A stretch of 63,498 nucleotides of DNA from CAYREV01 sp964423345 (GCA_964423345.1 CAYREV010000015.1:1-63498); one strand, 5' to 3'. Positions 1-9,118 are shown, numbered from the stretch's first letter. Made by a program: numbers and translations. The notes: generated from the letters alone by a model not told the origin.

Positions 1-55
1 CAATGCCAGTATCTCTTGCCAAAAAACTATCCCCAAAATACCCAACCTTGATCAT
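1..55 (-). CDS. possible 5' end of a gene cut by the left edge
   Basis: On the minus strand an ATG at 55 opens a frame that stays open to the window edge (18 codons), beginning MIKVGYFGDSFLARDTGI. The beta strand plus small-residue turn resembles the first strand of a formyltransferase-like Rossmann fold, but 18 residues are too few to identify a family. It would be divergent from the lipoprotein gene at 238. It may be spurious. Confidence 0.25.
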   Translation of the reverse strand, partial: MIKVGYFGDSFLARDTGI

Positions 56-127
56 TCATCTTGGGTAGAAAATGAGTTCCTTGAGATTTGAAATGATTAT
101 AGTCTGTAAGATTGCCGGGTGAAAATA

Positions 128-143
128 CTACATGCTCATGTAG
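128..143. promoter_or_regulatory. perfect inverted repeat, possible operator
   Basis: CTACATG and CATGTAG form 7-bp arms separated by two bases, about 95 bp before the lipoprotein start at 238. A second overlapping inverted pair (ACATGC 130-135, GCATGT 145-150) lies in the same spot. The position suits a regulator site for the genes at 238 and 1565. No regulator can be named. Confidence 0.3.
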
Positions 144-237
144 TGCATGTGGTACAATAATAATTAATAATGGATAACGAGGAGAGGCCGCCTGCCTGGC
201 GCAATCAATAAAATCAAAACTAAACTAACTACCAGAT

Positions 238-1554
238 ATGAAGGCAATATATCTTTTTTGGGGTCTTTTGTTGTTTGCGGGATGTGCAACAACTTCACAG
301 TTGGAGTATGACGAACAGAAGGCTTACGACGCACGCAATTATGCATTGAGTGCAAAACTAATCGATTACAAAATAGAAACCGAAGAGTACAAGGAGAAAG
401 ATGAAGTACTCTACTCGCTTGAGCTGGGTTCCATTTATCACCTTCAGGGTGATTATGAAGCCAGCAACCGCCATTTCAGCAATGCGGAGCAGGCGATTGA
501 GGATAACTACACGAAAAGCGTAAGCCGGGGCGTGGGAGCATTTATTTCCAACGACAACGCACTGGTCTATGACGGGGAGCCTTACGAGGATACTTATCTC
601 AACGCATTTAAAGCCCTGAACTACATGCACCGGGACGATCTGCAGGGAGCACTGGTGGAAGCGCGTCGCATTGCCCACAAGCTGGAGCAGACCGCTATCA
701 GGGCAAAGGGCCTTGCCGAAGTTATCGGCAACGGCGACAACAAGGTTATAAAGATGGTGGGGAAGGATAAGCTCAATTATGAACTGGGAGAGCTTACCGT
801 GCAGGACAGTCCTTTCAGCCATTACCTGTCGGCTGTACTGCTGGCCAAGACCGACAAGCCCGATGATGCGCGAATCGAGTTCAGCCGTTTTAAAGATGCG
901 GTAGATCTGCATGCTACACAGCTGCAGCAAAACGGGCTCACTGAGGCGGTAGATTCAACTATTACCGAACCGGAGTCATACAACACGGTCCTGGTGGGTT
1001 TCTCGGGCCGCGCCCCCAAGAAGGTGGGTAAGAAGAACAACTTTTTGGTACCTGTGGCCAATGTCGACGTGGTTTATGCCTATCCAGAGATAGAGATCTA
1101 CCGTCCGGTAACGCAGCGCATTGAAGTGACGGTCAACGGAGAGACTACCGTTGAGGTTCCTATTGTTGAGCACATGGACCTGGTATCGGCCGAGGTCTTT
1201 AACCACAAGCTTCCCATTGTGAAATCCCGGGCTTTGCTGCGGGGCGTCGGGAAAGGTGTGGTTAAGGGGGTAGTTGGCAACCAAGTAAAGAAACGCCTGG
1301 GATCAACCGCCGGTATGGTGTTTGATGTGTTAGGTAGCGCCGCACAGGACGCCTCCGAACAGGCCGATGTGCGTGCCTGGAACAGCCTGCCTGGCAAGGT
1401 GCACGCCAGCGTGCTGGATCTGGAGCCGGGTGTACACACCCTGGAGTGGAACTATTACGATTCGGCCGGCCGCCTGCGCTTTACCGATACCGAAGAGGTG
1501 GAGATAGCGGAAGGAAAGCCGCTGACCCTTGTTCAATCAGAATATATAAGATAG
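238..1554 (+). CDS. COG3014-like TPR lipoprotein
   Basis: Predicted lipoprotein of 438 residues. The N-terminus is a signal peptide ending in a lipobox (LFAGC), with the lipidated Cys at residue 16. Residues about 25-220 are helical with TPR-like pairs (a YSLELGSIYHLQGDYEASNR-type helix hairpin). A beta-rich region with VEVPIVEHMD follows, then a Gly/Val helix near 330-350 (GVGKGVVKGVVG), and the protein ends in a small beta domain. The overall pattern matches COG3014 lipoproteins, which in other bacteria are often encoded near LpoB-like penicillin-binding-protein activators. That suggests a periplasm-facing envelope role, but no reaction is known. The gene lies 10 bp upstream of the exported protein at 1565, probably in one operon. 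Identification rests on overall pattern. Confidence 0.7.
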   Translation: MKAIYLFWGLLLFAGCATTSQLEYDEQKAYDARNYALSAKLIDYKIETEEYKEKDEVLYSLELGSIYHLQGDYEASNRHFSNAEQAIEDNYTKSVSRGVGAFISNDNALVYDGEPYEDTYLNAFKALNYMHRDDLQGALVEARRIAHKLEQTAIRAKGLAEVIGNGDNKVIKMVGKDKLNYELGELTVQDSPFSHYLSAVLLAKTDKPDDARIEFSRFKDAVDLHATQLQQNGLTEAVDSTITEPESYNTVLVGFSGRAPKKVGKKNNFLVPVANVDVVYAYPEIEIYRPVTQRIEVTVNGETTVEVPIVEHMDLVSAEVFNHKLPIVKSRALLRGVGKGVVKGVVGNQVKKRLGSTAGMVFDVLGSAAQDASEQADVRAWNSLPGKVHASVLDLEPGVHTLEWNYYDSAGRLRFTDTEEVEIAEGKPLTLVQSEYIR

Positions 1555-1564
1555 GAGTTCAACC

Positions 1565-2887
1565 ATGGATTACTTGAAAATAACGTTATTAACTATTGTA
1601 TATGTATGCGGTCTCGCATTGGCCTCTATTGCCCAGCCGGCTTTAATAGGCAACGAGAAAATTGATCCGATGAAGTTCTTTGACGAATTTAAATCGGAAG
1701 TAACCCTCCACAGGAGTGACGGTACCGAGGTGAAAGCGAACCTGGTCTACAATGACGGCAGCAAGCTCTACATCAAGACCGAAGGCATGCCGGAAGTTCA
1801 GGCTGTTTCTCTTTCGTCGGTAAAGATGATAGAATATGCCGACGGTTCGGTGGAACGGATATACGGAAGCTTTGGAGATTCCTATGCGGTGACAACCGCC
1901 GCTTTGATGGCTGCCGCTCCCACACCGGGGACAGGTACCGCACCAAGCACGACCGGCGCTGATCCGGAGATTACTTCCGGCGAAGTCAAGCTGGTCTTCG
2001 AGCCGGTTGATACGCGCCGAAATCAGTTCATCGACCTGATGATCGACGGAGAGTACGTGACTACCATTCACGATGAGAGGGGAGCGGTGGTGACCGCCCA
2101 GTCCGGTCAGCATGATATCAAGATGAACCTGATGGGCAATGATAACAAGGGAGCAACCACTACCCTGTACGCCAACGGTAACAACACCTATACCGTGAAC
2201 CTGCCCGGCAAGGTCCGATTGCGCAATATCCGTAAAAAGAATACGGATATTGATGAAAAGAAAGGCCTGGATGTGAACAAGGGAAGCAGCTATGCACAGG
2301 TAACCCTGGGGCAGACCAACTACAAGTGGGACACCTCTTTCTTCCCGTTTATCTACGGCAGCCTGAACTATAATGCGGGCACCCCAAGTCCGGATTTCAT
2401 ACCCGAAGGCAGTTCGGCATCCGTAGGCTTCAGTATGGGTTCGAGTTTTGATTTTCCCGTTTCCAGGGATCAGGGCATATACGTGGGGTTCATGTCTAAT
2501 ATTACTTATATGACTTACCTCACCGATGATGGTTCGTTTCTCATTGAATATAACGAGGCGATGGAGGCAGCATTCGGGCCTACCGCCACCTATTATTTCA
2601 TGAACCACAAAACCTTTACTCCTTTTGCGGGTATAGAAGTTCCCTTCACTTCCAGCGCGGTTATTACCAGCGATTATAGCAGCACGTCTACCACGCCGGA
2701 AGCGGAGACCGGAGTGGGCGTAAATTTCCGGGCGGGCACCTACGTTTTCCTGGGCAAGAGCCTCGGACTGGTCAGCCAGGTGCGGGCCGGAACGATGGGG
2801 GGCGTATCGTTTCAGGCGGGACTGAGTTTCAGGATCCTAAATAAGAAAAACGCCGAACATCGCGGAACCTACTGGTATAGCGATTAG
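1565..2887 (+). CDS. exported protein with barrel-like C-terminal half, unknown function
   Basis: 440 residues starting with a signal peptide (hydrophobic to about residue 22, cleavage likely after ALASIAQ). Residues about 38-105 form a small beta domain. A Pro/Thr/Ala-rich linker follows at about 115-135, then a second beta domain (about 138-220). The rest alternates aromatic and small residues (SFFPFIYGSLNY, GIYVGFMSNITYMTY, TATYYFMNHKTF, FQAGLSFRI) like outer-membrane beta-barrel strands. The family is not recognised. The 10-bp gap to the lipoprotein suggests a joint operon, and a strong terminator follows directly. Outer-membrane location is inference. Confidence 0.65.
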   Translation: MDYLKITLLTIVYVCGLALASIAQPALIGNEKIDPMKFFDEFKSEVTLHRSDGTEVKANLVYNDGSKLYIKTEGMPEVQAVSLSSVKMIEYADGSVERIYGSFGDSYAVTTAALMAAAPTPGTGTAPSTTGADPEITSGEVKLVFEPVDTRRNQFIDLMIDGEYVTTIHDERGAVVTAQSGQHDIKMNLMGNDNKGATTTLYANGNNTYTVNLPGKVRLRNIRKKNTDIDEKKGLDVNKGSSYAQVTLGQTNYKWDTSFFPFIYGSLNYNAGTPSPDFIPEGSSASVGFSMGSSFDFPVSRDQGIYVGFMSNITYMTYLTDDGSFLIEYNEAMEAAFGPTATYYFMNHKTFTPFAGIEVPFTSSAVITSDYSSTSTTPEAETGVGVNFRAGTYVFLGKSLGLVSQVRAGTMGGVSFQAGLSFRILNKKNAEHRGTYWYSD

Positions 2888-2909
2888 TTGACCCACTGGA
2901 TCGCGACTG

Positions 2910-2943
2910 AAGCCTGCCGGGGATTTCCCCGGCAGGCTTTTTT
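2910..2943 (+). terminator. intrinsic terminator after the exported protein gene
   Basis: A 12-bp GC-rich stem (AGCCTGCCGGGG with CCCCGGCAGGCT) closes a four-base loop and is followed by a run of T. It lies 22 bp after the stop at 2887 and ends the two-gene unit 238-2887. Confidence 0.9.
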
Positions 2944-3043
2944 ATTTAACTCTTGTTTTATTTCCGTATAGCTGCCATATCTCCCGCTGCCAGCTACCTA
3001 TGCATGTGACTCCAGCAAGAAGTATAAGCTTTTTCCTTTTTAA

Positions 3044-3055
3044 TTCTTCGAAGAA
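3044..3055. promoter_or_regulatory. perfect 12-bp palindrome upstream of prfA
   Basis: TTCTTCGAAGAA is self-complementary. A near-consensus -7 box (TAGCTTCG, 3068-3075) follows 12 bp later and the prfA start is at 3114, so the palindrome sits where a repressor site would be. It could also be chance in an AT-rich leader. Confidence 0.3.
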
Positions 3056-3113
3056 AGAATCGTATTTTAGCTTCGTTGGTAATAGAAAAAGCAGATAAAT
3101 CACCCGGATTTTA

Positions 3114-4190
3114 ATGGATATAGAAACAAAACTGGAACAGGTTAAAGAGCGCTATGAAGAGGTTCAGCAGGCGATGAGCGACCCTTCGGTCTATGACGAC
3201 CCCGACCGCTATACGGAGCTTACCAAGGAGCACAGCGACCTGAAGGAGCTGGTGGACCTCTATGAAGAGTGGAAAGATACCCGCAACCAGATCCAGGGGA
3301 ATGAAGAACTGATAGAGGACGGGGAGGACCCCGAGATTAGCGAGATGGCCCGGGAGGAGATGGAAGAGCTGAAGCCGCAGCTGGAAGAGCTGGAGGAAAA
3401 GATTAAATACAAGCTGATTCCCAAAGACCCCGACGATTCCAAGAACGTGATAGTGGAAATACGGGCAGGGACCGGGGGCGACGAGGCTGCTATATTTGCG
3501 GGGGACCTGTTTGAAATGTACCGGCGTTATTCCGAAAAGGTGGGATGGAAAATGAGTATCATCAGCCTGAGTGAATCGGAAAAGGGGGGCTACAAGGAGA
3601 TTGTATTCAACCTGGAAGGGGATGAGGTATACGGCAAGATGAAATACGAAAGTGGTGTTCACCGGGTGCAACGGGTGCCGGAAACGGAAACCCAGGGACG
3701 GGTTCATACCTCTGCGGCTACCGTAGCCGTACTGCCCGAGGCGGAAGAGGTGGATGTAGATATCAACACGGCCGACCTTCGTATTGACACCTTCCGGGCC
3801 AGCGGGGCCGGGGGACAGCATGTCAACAAGACCGATTCGGCCATTCGCATTACCCATGAGCCCTCGGGCGTGGTCGTGGAATGCCAGCAGGAACGCTCAC
3901 AGCACCAGAACAAGGAGAAGGCGATGACCATGCTGCGTTCCAAGCTCTATGAGATGGAAGAGGAGAAGCTGCGCAAGGAACGAGCCGAGGAGCGCAAGAG
4001 CCAGGTATCTACCGGCGACCGAAGCGCCAAGATACGCACCTACAACTTCCCGCAGAGCCGGCTGACCGACCATCGCATCAACCTGACCCTTTACAACCTC
4101 GACGATATTATGAAAGGGGAGATCGGCGAAGTGATCAAGGCTCTCCGAGTCCAGGACAACCTGGAGAAGCTGAATGCAGTAATGGAATAA
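3114..4190 (+). CDS. prfA: peptide chain release factor 1
   Basis: Recognises UAA and UAG in the ribosomal A site and triggers peptide release. At 358 residues it has the family's usual length. A helical N-terminal domain (1-100) is followed by the codon-reading domain with the RF1 tripeptide in the form PET (189-191, usually PxT). The GGQ loop that reaches the peptidyl-transferase centre is at 233-235, followed by HVNKTDSA. The PxT form rather than SPF excludes RF2. The start ATG has no strong Shine-Dalgarno site. It is convergent with pckA, and no prmC methyltransferase gene lies next to it. Confidence 0.97.
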   Translation: MDIETKLEQVKERYEEVQQAMSDPSVYDDPDRYTELTKEHSDLKELVDLYEEWKDTRNQIQGNEELIEDGEDPEISEMAREEMEELKPQLEELEEKIKYKLIPKDPDDSKNVIVEIRAGTGGDEAAIFAGDLFEMYRRYSEKVGWKMSIISLSESEKGGYKEIVFNLEGDEVYGKMKYESGVHRVQRVPETETQGRVHTSAATVAVLPEAEEVDVDINTADLRIDTFRASGAGGQHVNKTDSAIRITHEPSGVVVECQQERSQHQNKEKAMTMLRSKLYEMEEEKLRKERAEERKSQVSTGDRSAKIRTYNFPQSRLTDHRINLTLYNLDDIMKGEIGEVIKALRVQDNLEKLNAVME

Positions 4191-4191
4191 A

Positions 4192-4290
4192 AGCAGCAGT
4201 TAGCTCTCAACATAGGGTGACACTGAAAGCTGAAGCCTGGCAGCTGATAGCTTACCGGGATTTGACTTCTGACTTCTTCCTGATCACTGG
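4192..4290. repeat. degenerate heptamer tract between prfA and pckA
   Basis: The convergent junction reads in 7-base steps: GACACTG AAAGCTG and then AAGCCTG GCAGCTG ATAGCTT (4219-4253), later TTGACTT CTGACTT CTTCCTG (4262-4282). Most words end in CTG or CTT. No gene or good terminator is visible here. The same 7-base periodicity occurs at several other gene ends in this window. Confidence 0.55.
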
Positions 4291-4314
4291 TATACTGACA
4301 CACTTGATCATTGA

Positions 4315-5913
4315 TTAAACCTTCGGTCCCGCCTTGATCAGTTCCTGGCTGGCTTCTTCTTCAAACTTTCGGAAGTTTTTCGCAAACATGTCGGCCAGCT
4401 CCTGCGCCTTTTGGTCAAAGGCATTCTTGTCTTCCCATGTGTTGCGCGGTACCAGCACCTCGTTGGGCACACCCTCTACTTTCTTGGGTATGGCCAGACC
4501 GAATACCGGATCGTATTCGAAATCCACTCCGTCAAGATTGCCCGCTAAGGCTTCGCTCAGCATCTGCCGGGTATGGCTCAGTTTCATGCGGTGCCCCACG
4601 CCGTGAGGGCCGCAGGTCCAGCCGGTGTTGAGCAACCAAACTTTGGCATCGTGCTCCCGGATCTTGTCAGCCAGAAGCTCGGCGTATACCGTGGGATGCA
4701 GTGGCATAAAGGGGGCTCCGAAACAGGCAGAAAAAGTAGCCTGTGGTTCGGTGACACCTCTTTCGGTGCCGGCCACTTTGGCGGTATAGCCGCTTATGAA
4801 ATGGTACATGGCCTGTTCGGGAGTCAGCCTGGAGATGGGAGGCAGCACCCCGAAAGCGTCGCAGGTCAGGAAGATGACGTTGCTCGGGTGGCTTCCGGTC
4901 CCGCTGTCGCTGGCATTGGGTATGTAGTTAATGGGGTAGGAGCATCGGGTATTCTGTGTCAGGCTGACGTCGTTGAAGTCCGGCTGACGGTTCTCGTCAA
5001 GCACCACGTTTTCAAGTATGGTGCCCGGCATCTTGGTTGTGGCATATATCAGGGGTTCTCCCTCCCGGGAGAGGTTGATGGTCTTGGCATAGCATCCGCC
5101 TTCGATATTGAAAACCCCGTCCTCACTCCATCCGTGTTCGTCGTCACCAATAAGTATGCGTTCCGGATCGGATGAGAGGGTGGTTTTTCCGGTCCCCGAC
5201 AGCCCGAAAAACACGGCTGTGTCGCCTTCCTTACCCATATTAGCCGAACAGTGCATAGCCATTACATCCTGCTGGGGCAGCAGGTAGTTCATAACGGAAA
5301 AGATGCCTTTTTTGACTTCGCCGGAATAAAGGGTGCCGCCGATCAGAATGATTTTTTTGTCGAAGTTAACCAGTATAAAAGTTTCGCTCCGGGTTCCGTC
5401 CTCTTCGGGGTTCGCCTTGAAATTGGGGGCGGCCAGAACAGTGAAGTCGGGATCGTGGCTTTTCAGCTCCTCTTTCGAGGGACGAATAAACATGTTGTGT
5501 GAAAACAGCCCGTGGTAGGCGGCTTCGCTGACTACACGGACATTGAGCCGGTACTTTTCATCGGCACCGGCATAGCAATCCTTCACATAAAGCTTTTTGT
5601 CCTGCAGGTAGCCGGTTACCTTGTTGAAAAGGTTTTCAAAAACATCCTCATCGGTGGGCTGGTTGATCTCCCCCCAGTCGATGTCATCATGAATGGAAGG
5701 TTGGTCTACAATGAATTTATCCTCGGGAGAACGGCCGGTATACTTGCCGGTAAGTACCCGAAGGGCGTAATCGTCGGTTAATGTTGCTTCACCGTTCCGG
5801 ATAGCTTCTTCGTAAAGTTCGGGTGGGGTAAGGTTCCAGAGGGTATTGTCATTGCTTTCCAGCCCCAGATATTCAAGTCCAACAGAACTGCGAGGATGCA
5901 TTTGATTACTCAT
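4315..5913 (-). CDS. pckA: phosphoenolpyruvate carboxykinase (ATP)
   Basis: Converts oxaloacetate plus ATP to PEP plus CO2, the entry step of gluconeogenesis. The P-loop GLSGTGKTT is at about 237-245 and is followed by the GDDEHGW metal/kinase-2 region; RSPEDKF near the N-terminus contributes to the substrate site. The ATG at 5913 (MSNQMHP) gives 532 residues, the usual ATP-PEPCK length. A GTG at 5958 would add 15 unneeded residues and lies against a hairpin. It is divergent from aguB across 372 bp, so it probably has its own promoter there. Confidence 0.97.
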   Translation of the reverse strand: MSNQMHPRSSVGLEYLGLESNDNTLWNLTPPELYEEAIRNGEATLTDDYALRVLTGKYTGRSPEDKFIVDQPSIHDDIDWGEINQPTDEDVFENLFNKVTGYLQDKKLYVKDCYAGADEKYRLNVRVVSEAAYHGLFSHNMFIRPSKEELKSHDPDFTVLAAPNFKANPEEDGTRSETFILVNFDKKIILIGGTLYSGEVKKGIFSVMNYLLPQQDVMAMHCSANMGKEGDTAVFFGLSGTGKTTLSSDPERILIGDDEHGWSEDGVFNIEGGCYAKTINLSREGEPLIYATTKMPGTILENVVLDENRQPDFNDVSLTQNTRCSYPINYIPNASDSGTGSHPSNVIFLTCDAFGVLPPISRLTPEQAMYHFISGYTAKVAGTERGVTEPQATFSACFGAPFMPLHPTVYAELLADKIREHDAKVWLLNTGWTCGPHGVGHRMKLSHTRQMLSEALAGNLDGVDFEYDPVFGLAIPKKVEGVPNEVLVPRNTWEDKNAFDQKAQELADMFAKNFRKFEEEASQELIKAGPKV

Positions 5914-5958
5914 CAGAGTTAAATTTGCATTTTTGTTTAGGTTTTTCAGCCTGAACAC

Positions 5959-5986
5959 AAAAAAGCAGAGGTGAATCCCTGCTTTT
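5959..5986 (-). promoter_or_regulatory. hairpin in the pckA leader
   Basis: On the minus strand AAAAGCAG and CTGCTTTT form an 8-bp stem around a 12-base loop, followed by a short T run. It lies about 45 bp before the pckA ATG. It has terminator-like form in a 5' leader, so attenuation is possible. The stem is short. Confidence 0.3.
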
Positions 5987-6250
5987 CAATGGGTCGTAAG
6001 TATAAGCATAAATATCGGCAAAATATTTCCCTGGAAACAATTGCAAAAGCTTTCAGCCCAAAGGCAAAATATACGCTAAATTCGTATGTAAAATGGGTTA
6101 AAAGCTTTAAAAAGTAAGCTATTATTCCATTCTGTTTAAAAAGAGTTTTCGTTCCTGTGGCCTATGCTGTTCGGGCCATGGATTTCAATAAAATACACCA
6201 TTTTAAACAGCACGTGTATGCCGGCCTTTCTCTTGCAGCGGTTTATTCCC

Positions 6251-6258
6251 TATCTTTG
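6251..6258 (+). promoter_or_regulatory. TAnnTTTG -7 box of aguB
   Basis: TATCTTTG fits the Bacteroidota sigma-A -7 element exactly and lies 28 bp before the ATG at 6286. It supports that start over the upstream GTG, which would lie before the promoter. A clear -33 TTG at ideal spacing is not visible. Confidence 0.55.
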
Positions 6259-6285
6259 CCCTTTAACCCCAAAAACGCTATTGAT

Positions 6286-7152
6286 ATGTCTGAAAGGAAG
6301 GTAACCCTGGCAATGATACAGCTCGAATGCACGGATCAACCCTCGCAAAACCTGGAGCGTACGGAAGTGCGCATCAGGAAAGCGGCGGAGAGGGGAGCAC
6401 AGGTGATCCTGCTTCAGGAGCTGTTCCATACCACCTATTTTTGCCGTGAAGTGAGCGACCGCTATTTTGATTGGGCACAGCCGGTGCCCGGGCCGATTAC
6501 GGGGCGGATGGGCGAGATCGCTGCCGAGCTGCAGGTGGTCCTGGCGGTCCCTTTTTTTGAGCGGAGAGCACCGGGCATCTACCATAACTCGCTGGTCGTA
6601 ATTGATGCCGACGGAACCCTGATGGGTACCTACCGAAAAAAGCATATACCCGATGATCCGGGTTTCCATGAAAAATATTACTTCACCCCGGGGGAGGACC
6701 CCTACCGGGTTTTTGATACGCACTACCTTCGCATAGGGCCCCTGATCTGCTGGGACCAGTGGTATCCCGAGGCGGCGCGCATAACCGCCCTGAAAGGGGC
6801 CGAGCTGCTGATCTATCCCACGGCGATCGGCACCCTGCCGGATGAGGACGAACGCATGGGCGAGGAGTACCTGGATGCCTGGCAGACCATGCAGCGCAGC
6901 CACGCCATAGCCAACGGCTGCTTCGTGGCCAGTATCAACCGGGTGGGACGGGAAGGAGAGGTCAGTTTCTGGGGACACTCCTTTGCGGCAGGCCCCTTCG
7001 GGCAGATGCTGGCCGAGGCGGGCAGGGAAGAAGAGATTTTACTTGCGGAGCTGGATATCGGAGCCATTGAGAAGCAGCGGCAAACCTGGCCTTTTTTCCG
7101 GGACCGGAGGATCGATACCTATGAGCCGATATTGAAAAGATACGATGATTGA
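6286..7152 (+). CDS. aguB: N-carbamoylputrescine amidase
   Basis: Hydrolyses N-carbamoylputrescine to putrescine, CO2 and ammonia, the last step of the agmatine route to polyamines. It is a nitrilase-fold enzyme of 288 residues. The catalytic triad is visible: Glu45 (LLQELF), Lys119 (RKKHIPDD) and Cys155 (ICWDQWYPE). The FHEKYYFTPG stretch and WPFFRDRRIDTY C-terminus are typical of AguB. The start is set at MSERKVTLAM because the promoter box lies 28 bp upstream. Agmatine deiminase follows 223 bp downstream, completing the two-step pathway. Confidence 0.93.
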   Translation: MSERKVTLAMIQLECTDQPSQNLERTEVRIRKAAERGAQVILLQELFHTTYFCREVSDRYFDWAQPVPGPITGRMGEIAAELQVVLAVPFFERRAPGIYHNSLVVIDADGTLMGTYRKKHIPDDPGFHEKYYFTPGEDPYRVFDTHYLRIGPLICWDQWYPEAARITALKGAELLIYPTAIGTLPDEDERMGEEYLDAWQTMQRSHAIANGCFVASINRVGREGEVSFWGHSFAAGPFGQMLAEAGREEEILLAELDIGAIEKQRQTWPFFRDRRIDTYEPILKRYDD

Positions 7153-7217
7153 GATCCTGAATGTGAAAAGAGTGTAAGGTTTAGCTTGGCAATCGGTCAT
7201 ACAATAAACTCAACCTA

Positions 7218-7325
7218 TTGGAATCCGATTCAAAGCATCAACAAAAGAAAGTGGCCCTGATTCAGGAATCGGAAGAGCTCACGCAAATTTTTTCTACCAT
7301 TTATCGAAATACCGCAAGTTGTTAG
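7218..7325 (+). pseudogene. possible remnant of a small helical gene between aguB and aguA
   Basis: This frame reads LESDSKHQQKKVALIQESEE and continues with TQIFSTIYRNTASC before a TAG. The amphipathic helix with ESEEL resembles the C-terminal helix of the four-helix-bundle (S23) proteins common in Bacteroidota. No start or earlier helices are present, as a TAG lies at 7182. The match is by eye only and could be chance. Confidence 0.2.
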
Positions 7326-7375
7326 CGGCATCGAGTTTAGTATTGATTTAACCCGAATTAAATCCACCGTATATT

Positions 7376-8458
7376 TTGTCGTCGGAAGCCAATGAATCGC
7401 CGCCTGCACCCCTGAACTACCGGATGCCCCCGGAATGGCACCGGCATGCCGGCACCCAGATGCACTGGCCCCTGAACAGGGAGACCTGGCCCGGGGTGAG
7501 GCTGGAACGGGTGGAGCGGGTCTACCTGGAGATTATCGATGCCCTGCATGCCTTTGAACCCATTCACCTTTTGGTTCCCGATGAGGGATACCGGGAGAAA
7601 CTGATGGATTTCCTCTCGACACGTTCTGTTGATTTCAGGAAGATACATTTCCACTTTCAGCCTACCAACGACGTGTGGGCCCGCGACTGCGGACCCATAT
7701 TTATTCGCCGTGCGGAAGGAAGAAAGGAGGAGGAGTATGCCATCACCGACTGGGAGTACAATGCGTGGGGCGGCAAATACCCTCCGTGGAAGGAGGACAA
7801 CCGCCTGCCGGGCTATTTTGCGGAAACGTACGGCGTCAAGCGGTTTGAGGCGGATATGGTGCTGGAGGGAGGGGCCATTGAAACCAATGGGGAGGGCTTG
7901 CTGCTGACCACCGAGTCGGTGCTGCTGAATGAAAACCGCAACCCCGGTATGAGCAGGAGGGAGATTGAATCCCGCCTCGAACAGTACCTGGGCATGGAAA
8001 AAATCATCTGGCTCAAACGGGGGCTGGCGGGTGACGATACCGACGGTCATATTGACGATCTCTGCCGCTTTCTAAATGAGGATACGGTGCTGGCCATGGT
8101 TTGTGAAGATCCTGAGGATATCAACCATGAGGCTCTTCGGGAAAATCTCGAAATTCTGCGGGAAGCAACAGATCTGAACGGCAATGCCCTGAATATTGAA
8201 ACCCTGCCGCTTCCGCGGACGAAGATTGAGGGGACTACGGTAGACGGTTCCGAATATGTGCCGGCCAGTTACGCCAACTTCTATGTGGCCAACGGCGTCG
8301 TGCTCGTGCCCACCTACGACGAACGCTATGACGAGGCTGCCCTGGACCTGCTGTCGAAATATTTTCCGGAACGGGAGGTGATCGGCATCGAATGTTCCGA
8401 CCTGATATGGGGACAGGGAAGCATCCATTGTATCACCCAGCAGCTTTACGGCATTTAA
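7376..8458 (+). CDS. aguA: agmatine deiminase
   Basis: Converts agmatine to N-carbamoylputrescine and ammonia. It belongs to the guanidine-modifying pentein fold and has 360 residues. Recognisable parts are the N-terminal YRMPPEWHRH, the WARDCGP motif, LEGGAIETNG, GDDTDGHIDD with the catalytic His, and the catalytic Cys at 352 (GSIHCITQQ). A TTG at 7376 is the most likely start: the frame has a stop at 7349, and the first ATG (7424) would remove the conserved leader to MPPEWH. The gene follows aguB on the same strand and acts just before it in the pathway. Confidence 0.94.
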   Translation: MSSEANESPPAPLNYRMPPEWHRHAGTQMHWPLNRETWPGVRLERVERVYLEIIDALHAFEPIHLLVPDEGYREKLMDFLSTRSVDFRKIHFHFQPTNDVWARDCGPIFIRRAEGRKEEEYAITDWEYNAWGGKYPPWKEDNRLPGYFAETYGVKRFEADMVLEGGAIETNGEGLLLTTESVLLNENRNPGMSRREIESRLEQYLGMEKIIWLKRGLAGDDTDGHIDDLCRFLNEDTVLAMVCEDPEDINHEALRENLEILREATDLNGNALNIETLPLPRTKIEGTTVDGSEYVPASYANFYVANGVVLVPTYDERYDEAALDLLSKYFPEREVIGIECSDLIWGQGSIHCITQQLYGI

Positions 8459-8468
8459 AGGACGGGCC

Positions 8469-9017
8469 TTAGAGGTCAAACAGAATTTCCTGTTGGGGAG
8501 GCACTTCTATCTCAGGATTGTACGAAAGGAGGAAGCGGATGATTTTTGCTATATCCTCCACCTTGAGGGTGAAGGAAATATCCTCGAGCTCGATAAGCGG
8601 GCGGTAACGGCTATCCTCGGGGGCTTTCCACATCAGCCGGTAATTTGTGGAGAAATCAAAGAGGGCTTCTCCCTTCTCGCGGGGAGTGTAGGGCTCAAAC
8701 CGGAGCATCGCTATCCGGTCCATATCGATTTGGCGTTCGGCAACCTTCTCTTCACCCTTGTGGATATGTATGATCACCTCCTGCCGGTCGGCTTCGAAGA
8801 CAAAATGAAGAAGTGGTTCGGAGAGCTTGAATATTCCGCTAAAGCTCAGGGTGAAGAGCAGCAGGACCAGGATCTGGTTCAGGCCCGAGATGGCCCAGCC
8901 CTCGGTAAAAAAGGAGTTGGCCAGGATATAGGTGGCCAGCGTGGTACTGACTACTACAATCAGTCCCCAGAAAAGGTAGGTCGCCTCTTCATAGATGTGA
9001 AGCTTTTCGTTCTTCAT
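8469..9017 (-). CDS. two-TM membrane protein, unknown function
   Basis: 182 residues. Two hydrophobic helices lie at about 12-36 and 44-68. A soluble beta-rich domain follows (VIIHIHKGEEKV, IAMLRFEPYTPREKGEALFD) and may be PH-like. No family is recognised. It is convergent with aguA (10 bp between stops) and divergent from gatB, so it appears to be a single-gene unit. The ATG at 9017 is the only reasonable start. Confidence 0.65.
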   Translation of the reverse strand: MKNEKLHIYEEATYLFWGLIVVVSTTLATYILANSFFTEGWAISGLNQILVLLLFTLSFSGIFKLSEPLLHFVFEADRQEVIIHIHKGEEKVAERQIDMDRIAMLRFEPYTPREKGEALFDFSTNYRLMWKAPEDSRYRPLIELEDISFTLKVEDIAKIIRFLLSYNPEIEVPPQQEILFDL

Positions 9018-9118
9018 GGTGACTGAAGATAGATACAGTTATTGTAAAAGCCAGATTTCTTTAACCGTTGCAACCAAATATTTGAGGACTTTGATTAATA
9101 TATGTCCTCTATCTTTAA

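Larger units (their letters stand above)
5914..6285. other. divergent intergenic region pckA/aguB
   Basis: 372 bp with no convincing gene. It holds a hairpin at 5959-5986, two copies of GGCAAAATAT (6017-6026 and 6063-6072), and a consensus -7 box at 6251-6258 that serves aguB. Reading through from a GTG at 6157 would extend aguB, but that extension is not family-like. Confidence 0.6.
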
